DNA from: Candidatus Altimarinota bacterium
Lineage (GTDB): Bacteria > Patescibacteriota > Gracilibacteria > UBA4473
Assembly: GCA_026982915.1 (NCBI GenBank)
Contig: JALWQU010000223.1
Span: forward strand, 1 to 9,898
DNA: 9,898 nucleotides
Direction: 5' to 3'
Shown piece after piece: positions 5,912 through 9,898 of this stretch (position 1 is the first letter of the stretch; each line of letters opens with the position of its first letter). A program made the position numbers and the translations under genes. The notes under the pieces were generated by a model, which worked only from the letters and a program-made list of their open reading frames with translations, did not search any database and was not told the DNA's origin.

Positions 5912-7129
5912 ATGAATAAGAAAACAAAAACAGATCCTTTGCCAAAAGTAAAAAAAAGCACTAAAAACATGGTGTCTGAATGGATAAAAAACCCTAAATC
6001 TAGAAAGGTTATTTACGGGGTTACAGACCGAACAAATGACCCGTTTTTATTGCGAGTAAATGATTTTATGATTGACTATGGGCGAGTATCCGCCAAAGAA
6101 AAATCTATTTTCTATAATTCTCTAAAACTTTTAGTCAATTCTGGAGTAGGTTTTACACAAGCCTTGCGAATGCTGGGGGATCGGACACGAAATATTCGGC
6201 TTTCTCGAGTCTGTAGCACCATTGTTTACGATATGGATCATAATGGGAAAAGTTTCTCCGAAGCTATGGCCAAATATCCCAAGGTTTTTGGTAAGTCCGA
6301 AGTAAAAATGATTTATTCTGGAGAACTAACCGGTAAAATAGAAGGAACCCTTAACGCTATTGCCACACAGTTGCAAAAAAGTATAAACCTTGAGCTACAA
6401 GTACGAAACGCGCTTATGTATCCTTTTACCGTCTTTATCGCGATTATTGTCGCGGCGATTATTGTTATGCTTTTTATTGTCCCAAAGTTCAAGACTCTTT
6501 TTGACCAATTCGGAAGCGATTTACCCTGGATTACAAAGATGTTGATGGGATCCTCTAGCTTTTTTCAGCATTACTGGTGGGCGATACTAACCCTTACCGT
6601 AGGGGGTGTCTTGATGTTTCGGTCATGGAAATCTAGTCCTGAGGGGAAAAAAGCTTGGGATCAACAAATTCTTTCTATGCCCATCATAAAAGATCTGGTT
6701 AATAATATTCAAACGGTACGAATTGCGAGCAACTTCTCGACCCTTATGGCCTCGGGGGTACCGCTTGCTAAAGCACTTCGCGTCCTCGGTGAAATTATGA
6801 AAAATAGTATTATTGCCAATGCTATTTTTAATATTGAAATGAAAGTACGAAAAGGAATTCCTCTTCACGAAGCTTTTGCGGCCGAACCGGCTATCGATTC
6901 CGTTATCCCCGAAATCCTGGAAATTGGAGAAAAAACCGGTAGCATTGACAATGTTCTTACGAAACTAGAAACACAATACGAAATGGAGGTAGACGCTCAA
7001 TTAAAGAACCTTACCACCCTTATCGAGCCGCTTATTATTGTTGTTGTGGGAATTGCCGTCGTTATTATGGCCATGGCTATAATGCTACCTATTTTCCAAC
7101 TACAAGAACTTTTCTCAAACCAAGCCTAA
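5912..7129 (+). CDS. pilC: PilC/GspF-type inner-membrane core protein of type IV pilus
   Basis: Polytopic platform protein on which the assembly ATPase acts to add or remove pilin subunits. Two T2SSF repeats are clear. The first is about 62-191, with SLKLLVNSGVGFTQALRML (70-88), FGKSEVKMIYSGELTG (126-141) and a membrane helix at 171-190. The second is about 266-395, with FSTLMASGVPLAKALRVLG (275-293), IPEILEIGEKTGSIDNVL (332-349) and a helix at 372-394 after the conserved IEP. A middle helix lies at about 222-237. Length (405 aa) is standard for PilC. The N-terminal region (1-40) is lysine-rich and cytoplasmic. The start at 5912 is chosen because the preceding ATG (5907) reads only M-S-stop. 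No assembly ATPase (PilB) or PilT is nearby. GspF of a type II secretion system is the only real alternative. Confidence 0.95.
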   Translation: MNKKTKTDPLPKVKKSTKNMVSEWIKNPKSRKVIYGVTDRTNDPFLLRVNDFMIDYGRVSAKEKSIFYNSLKLLVNSGVGFTQALRMLGDRTRNIRLSRVCSTIVYDMDHNGKSFSEAMAKYPKVFGKSEVKMIYSGELTGKIEGTLNAIATQLQKSINLELQVRNALMYPFTVFIAIIVAAIIVMLFIVPKFKTLFDQFGSDLPWITKMLMGSSSFFQHYWWAILTLTVGGVLMFRSWKSSPEGKKAWDQQILSMPIIKDLVNNIQTVRIASNFSTLMASGVPLAKALRVLGEIMKNSIIANAIFNIEMKVRKGIPLHEAFAAEPAIDSVIPEILEIGEKTGSIDNVLTKLETQYEMEVDAQLKNLTTLIEPLIIVVVGIAVVIMAMAIMLPIFQLQELFSNQA

Positions 7130-7170
7130 GTTGAAATTTAATGAAAAGACGAATTTCTTAGGCTGTTTCT
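7123..7170 (+). terminator. hairpin at the end of the pil operon
   Basis: AGCCTAAG (7123-7130) pairs perfectly with CTTAGGCT (7157-7164), and the stem continues through AAATT/AATTT after a 3-nt bulge. GTTTCTT follows. The pilC stop codon lies inside the left arm. The T tract is short, so termination may be partial. A competing pairing, AGGCT (7160-7164) with AGCCT (7185-7189), is also possible. Confidence 0.5.
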
Positions 7171-7226
7171 TAGTGCCATCCAAGAGCCTCCTATTAATTT
7201 ATCAACCTTTCTGTAAAAAAATCCTA

Positions 7227-7320
7227 TGTCATTCCGATGAATATCGGAATCTAGCGACAAATCGCTTGATCATTGGTAAATAGCAACCTAATTAGATCCT
7301 GAAATAAATTCAGGATGACG
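7227..7320. repeat. REP/BIME-like palindromic element (94 nt)
   Basis: Two related hairpins in inverted orientation. Left: TGTCATTCC.. with ATTCCGAT (7231-7238) pairing with ATCGGAAT (7243-7250). Right: ATCCTGAA (7296-7303) pairing with TTCAGGAT (7309-7316), ending ATGACG. Read from each outer end inward, both begin YGTCATyC, form an 8-bp hairpin and end GAATCTA or GGATCTA, so the whole unit has terminal inverted repeats. A third small hairpin, AGCGA/TCGCT, lies at 7253-7266. Similar GTCATTCC..GGAATC palindromes are common dispersed intergenic repeats in many bacteria. Its place between two convergent operons (pilC and the protease-like gene) is typical, and it may also act as a bidirectional terminator. 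Copy number in the genome cannot be seen here. Confidence 0.75.
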
Positions 7321-7339
7321 CCCCTCTTGTCTATATTTT

Positions 7340-7930
7340 TTATTGCCAATTGGTATTACTTAAATTCTGAACAGGGACACCCCATATCGTTTTCTTTTGG
7401 GGATTACCGCCTATGATCATGCCTAATACCCGTCCTTTTGCGTCAAAAATAGCCCTTCCGGACATACCGGATTCAATTGCTCCCGTAATAATAATCAAGC
7501 CGCTTTTTATCTGCCCCTTTATCTGTCGACTATTATTAAAACTTTTTATCGTCCCTTTGGTTAAATTTTTATAAAACCAAAAAACGGTATCGTTCGGATT
7601 TAAAGGTTCTTTTGTTTTTTGAATAGGGGTTACCGAAAAACCTGAACAATTAAAATGAAAAAAACCTTTTTGGGTATCTCGATATAACACATCGACCTTT
7701 TTGCCTTTTAGATAAAGCTGTCTATTACTAACGGACAAAAGATGATCTGGCGCCACACAAGTGTGAGAATTTAAGGCAAATCCACTCCCGAGAATCTGTC
7801 CCCCCGCATTAGATAAGGCAAAAAAAGGCGGTATAGGCGCTGTATTTGGGGGGGCAGAAGTATGAAGAAATACATACAAAAGGACTATAAGACTGCCTAT
7901 AAAACCGATAGTGAGCTTTTGGTAAGGCAT
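7340..7930 (-). CDS. membrane-anchored trypsin-fold protein, atypical catalytic triad
   Basis: Small chymotrypsin-like beta-barrel protein outside the cytoplasmic membrane. The N-terminus has one hydrophobic anchor or uncleaved signal (about 6-23) followed by a Pro-rich linker (27-35). GSGFALNSHTCVAPDHLLS (48-66) corresponds to the 'GSGfvi...iLTnaHVv' segment, with His63 as catalytic histidine. GAIESGMSGRAIFDAKGRVLG (150-170) corresponds to 'G.SGGPl.d..G.vvG', with Ser157. The aspartate normally found in 'D..tDlAvL' is replaced by Gly89 (RDTQKGFFHF, 84-93), although Asp85 is nearby. It may therefore be inactive or use another residue. At 196 aa it holds a bare protease domain, with no PDZ domain as in DegP/HtrA. 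It starts 18 bp after the glmS stop and is surely cotranscribed with it. Other trypsin-fold families cannot be excluded. Confidence 0.75.
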   Translation of the reverse strand: MPYQKLTIGFIGSLIVLLYVFLHTSAPPNTAPIPPFFALSNAGGQILGSGFALNSHTCVAPDHLLSVSNRQLYLKGKKVDVLYRDTQKGFFHFNCSGFSVTPIQKTKEPLNPNDTVFWFYKNLTKGTIKSFNNSRQIKGQIKSGLIIITGAIESGMSGRAIFDAKGRVLGMIIGGNPQKKTIWGVPVQNLSNTNWQ

Positions 7931-7948
7931 TTTTCTTAAGCGGTTTCT

Positions 7949-9712
7949 TTATTTCACCGTTACACTTTTGGCTAAATTTCTGGGCATATCAGGGTTTAAG
8001 CCTCGTAAAATAGCTAAATGGTAGGACAGGATCTGAACCGGAATAAGGGTCGCAATGGCTTGGCCCTCTTCGCAATTAGGCGCTTTAAGCCACTCATCAA
8101 AAAGCTCGTGATCCTTATCCGCAATACCGATAATCATGGCTCCACGAGATTTCAACTCCGTCGCATTCGCAATTATTTCGGTATCATTTCCTAAAACAAG
8201 ACAAGGGGTTCCGGCTTCAATCAAGGCAATAGGTCCATGTTTTATCTCTCCCGCAGGAAATCCCTGCGCGTGAATGTAGGAAACTTCTTGTATCTTAATC
8301 GCCGCTTCCAGCGCTATCGGATACAAAGCGCCTCGTCCAATAATAAAAAGATTATCATGTTGTACAATTTTTTCCGCCACAGCCTTTACATAAGACTCAT
8401 ACCGTGGATTCAAAAGATCGTTAATATTCCCCGCTGTTGATCGTAGTATATTCCGTCCTCGATTAAGACACTTTTCAAAATCGTTTACCGTACTACTGTC
8501 GGCGTAGGCGCAAAGTAAAAGTAAGGCGATTTGAGCCGTTGTTGCCTTGGTTGAAGCGACGGCTTTTTCTGGACCGGCTTGAATCGGGAGATGGACATCG
8601 GCTAATCGGGCTATGGATGAACTTTCTACATTGGTCATCGCCAAAATCTTAGCGCCTGATTTTTTCCCTCGTTCTAAAATTTCTAAAACATCCGCCGTTT
8701 CCCCCGACTGAGAAACCGCTACAAGCGCCGTTCGGTCATTTACAAATTGCTCAAAATAAGGCATCTCCGAAGCCGAAACAACATTAACTTTTCGTCCAGA
8801 GATCTGAGCGAAAAAATATTCTGCCACCATGCAGGCTTTATTGGCCGTACCACAAGCAACCATATAGACCCCGTTACTAGATTTTAAGGCTTTCACGAAA
8901 TCCGCTATAGCCTGATTGTCATGGTTAATCGCCTTGGCAATAGTTTCTTTTTGGTCAAAAATTTCTTTAATCATAAAATGGGCATAGTTCCCTTTTTTCG
9001 ATTCTTCCACTTTCCATGAAACCGTAATTTCCCGTTTTGTAATAGCTTTCCCCGTGTTTAGATCAAAAAAGTTAGCCGTTCCTTGATCAACAAAAACCAG
9101 CTCATCGTCATCTAAATAGTTTACCTTATTGGTTTGTTCTAAAAAAGCCGGAATATCCGAAGCAATAAAGGTTTCGTTTTCACCTCTTCCAACAATCAAA
9201 GGAGAGCCTTTTCTGGCCGCCCATATACCTGGCTGATCATCAATCATGACCAGAATAGAAAACCGACCTTGTATTTTTTGAGTCACGAATCGAATCGCGG
9301 ACTTTATATCAAGCCCTTCTTCTATCGCCTGACTAAGCAAGACCGCAATAACCTCTGTATCCGTATCTGACTGGAAATTATGATCGACTAATCGAGCTTT
9401 TTCCTCCGCATAATTTTCAAAAATACCATTATGAACCAGGGTTACTTTTCCCACACGGTGTGGATGTGAATTCGCTTTAGTTACCCCTCCATGTGTCGCC
9501 CAACGCGTGTGTCCAATCGCTTTAGAGCCTTCGGGTAAATCAAGATGAACCTCTGAAATTTTTCCGGTATCTTTTTGAACCACCACACCTTTTGCCGTCT
9601 GAACCGCAATGCCCCAGCTATCATATCCCCGATATTCTAGTTTTTTTAACCCGGATAAAACCTTGTTTCCCGCCTTTTTATGAGACCCTGTAACCGAAAA
9701 AATACCACACAT
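7949..9712 (-). CDS. glmS: glutamine-fructose-6-phosphate aminotransferase (isomerizing)
   Basis: Makes glucosamine-6-phosphate from fructose-6-phosphate and glutamine, the committed step to UDP-GlcNAc for peptidoglycan. The N-terminal class II glutaminase domain (about 1-220) has the nucleophile Cys2 in MCGIFSVTG, EYRGYDSWGIA (26-36), GHTRWATHG (67-75), HNGIFENY (94-101) and SDTDTE (115-120). Two SIS sugar-isomerase domains follow: ACGTANKA (286-293), AVSQSGETADVL (332-343), EKAVASTKATTAQ (382-394), then GRGALYPIALEAAIKIQEVSYIH in two halves (459-481) and GEIKHGP (488-494). The C-terminus DMPRNLAKSVTVK (575-587) is the family ending with the active-site loop. Length (587 aa) is normal, slightly below the roughly 609 of E. 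coli. There is no Shine-Dalgarno before the ATG and no glmS ribozyme core upstream. It is first gene of a two-gene operon. Confidence 0.98.
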   Translation of the reverse strand: MCGIFSVTGSHKKAGNKVLSGLKKLEYRGYDSWGIAVQTAKGVVVQKDTGKISEVHLDLPEGSKAIGHTRWATHGGVTKANSHPHRVGKVTLVHNGIFENYAEEKARLVDHNFQSDTDTEVIAVLLSQAIEEGLDIKSAIRFVTQKIQGRFSILVMIDDQPGIWAARKGSPLIVGRGENETFIASDIPAFLEQTNKVNYLDDDELVFVDQGTANFFDLNTGKAITKREITVSWKVEESKKGNYAHFMIKEIFDQKETIAKAINHDNQAIADFVKALKSSNGVYMVACGTANKACMVAEYFFAQISGRKVNVVSASEMPYFEQFVNDRTALVAVSQSGETADVLEILERGKKSGAKILAMTNVESSSIARLADVHLPIQAGPEKAVASTKATTAQIALLLLCAYADSSTVNDFEKCLNRGRNILRSTAGNINDLLNPRYESYVKAVAEKIVQHDNLFIIGRGALYPIALEAAIKIQEVSYIHAQGFPAGEIKHGPIALIEAGTPCLVLGNDTEIIANATELKSRGAMIIGIADKDHELFDEWLKAPNCEEGQAIATLIPVQILSYHLAILRGLNPDMPRNLAKSVTVK

Positions 9713-9884
9713 AGTAACGATTTTTTAATTTGTATAAGGCTAAACCTTTACTCCATAACTTCAAGTTTCTTTTTACTTAAAAGTCTTAAGAATTTAAAAC
9801 AAAAAACCTAAAAAAAGGCTTAAATAAAAGGAAAAAGCGAGTAAAATAAAGAACGAAAACCCTTAATTTACCACCCTTTTTCCC
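9713..9884. other. upstream region of glmS, no clear gene
   Basis: Very A/T-rich 172-bp stretch. On the minus strand a TATACA about 20 nt before the glmS ATG (9738-9733) could be a -10 box, but no convincing -35 element was found at the proper distance. No glmS riboswitch/ribozyme signature and no other structured RNA is recognisable. Confidence 0.4.
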
Positions 9885-9898
9885 ATGAACAAACTACT
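9885..9898 (+). CDS. possible start of a divergent gene cut by the window edge
   Basis: ATG AAC AAA CTA (M-N-K-L..) begins at 9885 and runs off the right edge in frame. The position, divergent from glmS after an A/T-rich spacer, suits a gene start, and a missing Shine-Dalgarno is normal in this window. Four codons cannot establish a gene. Confidence 0.3.

Noticed and set aside
7130..7339. tRNA gene in the convergent intergenic region
   Set aside because: The inverted repeats do not make a cloverleaf with T-loop and CCA-type acceptor; they fit a terminator hairpin and a REP-like element.
8237..8440. Plus-strand ORF of 67 codons inside glmS
   Set aside because: It is antisense to a highly conserved enzyme, and no independent evidence for a gene was seen.
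9713..9898. glmS ribozyme/riboswitch upstream of glmS
   Set aside because: The conserved catalytic core sequence was not found on the minus strand, and the region is simple A/T-rich DNA.

Overview
The window is an A+T-rich bacterial chromosome segment, most likely from a Patescibacteria/CPR-type bacterium. That is an inference. It rests on the compact layout, short or overlapping gene junctions, starts almost without Shine-Dalgarno sequences, and the mix of a short MurJ, a lone PilN/PilO/PilC pilus block and a type B ribosomal protein L31 encoded beside a Fur-family regulator. All eleven complete genes read through in the standard code (nine TAA and two TAG stops). No phage, IS, CRISPR, tRNA or rRNA was seen.

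Layout. 167-2361 (+): murJ, a lipid II flippase-like protein of about 12 membrane segments, overlaps by 58 nt an RluA-family pseudouridine synthase. 2371-2913 (-): an ADP-ribose-type Nudix hydrolase, convergent with the synthase with only 9 bp between the stops. 2973-3845 (-): a Fur/Zur-type regulator followed by zinc-independent L31 (rpmE2), closed by a strong terminator. Upstream of fur (3846-4081) is a regulatory region with a perfect 7-1-7 palindrome lying on the -35 element of a good sigma70-type promoter, and a second near-identical copy 71 bp further upstream. 4082-4732 (-): an unassigned protein weakly resembling the C-terminal half of glutamate racemase but without the catalytic cysteine motifs. 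It diverges from 4792-7129 (+), a pilN-pilO-pilC block of the type IV pilus inner-membrane platform. 7130-7339: a convergent intergenic region with a terminator-like hairpin and a 94-nt REP/BIME-like palindromic element. 7340-9712 (-): glmS, then 18 bp later a membrane-anchored trypsin-fold protein. 9713-9898: upstream region of glmS, possibly with the first codons of a divergent gene at the right edge.

Themes. GlmS (UDP-GlcNAc supply) and MurJ (lipid II export) belong to cell-wall synthesis. PilN/O/C build a pilus or pseudopilus platform whose ATPases, PilM and pilins must lie elsewhere. Fur plus L31 type B looks like a small metal-responsive (probably zinc) ribosome-remodelling module with autoregulation. 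This module, with its repeated operator, is the most interesting unit in the window.
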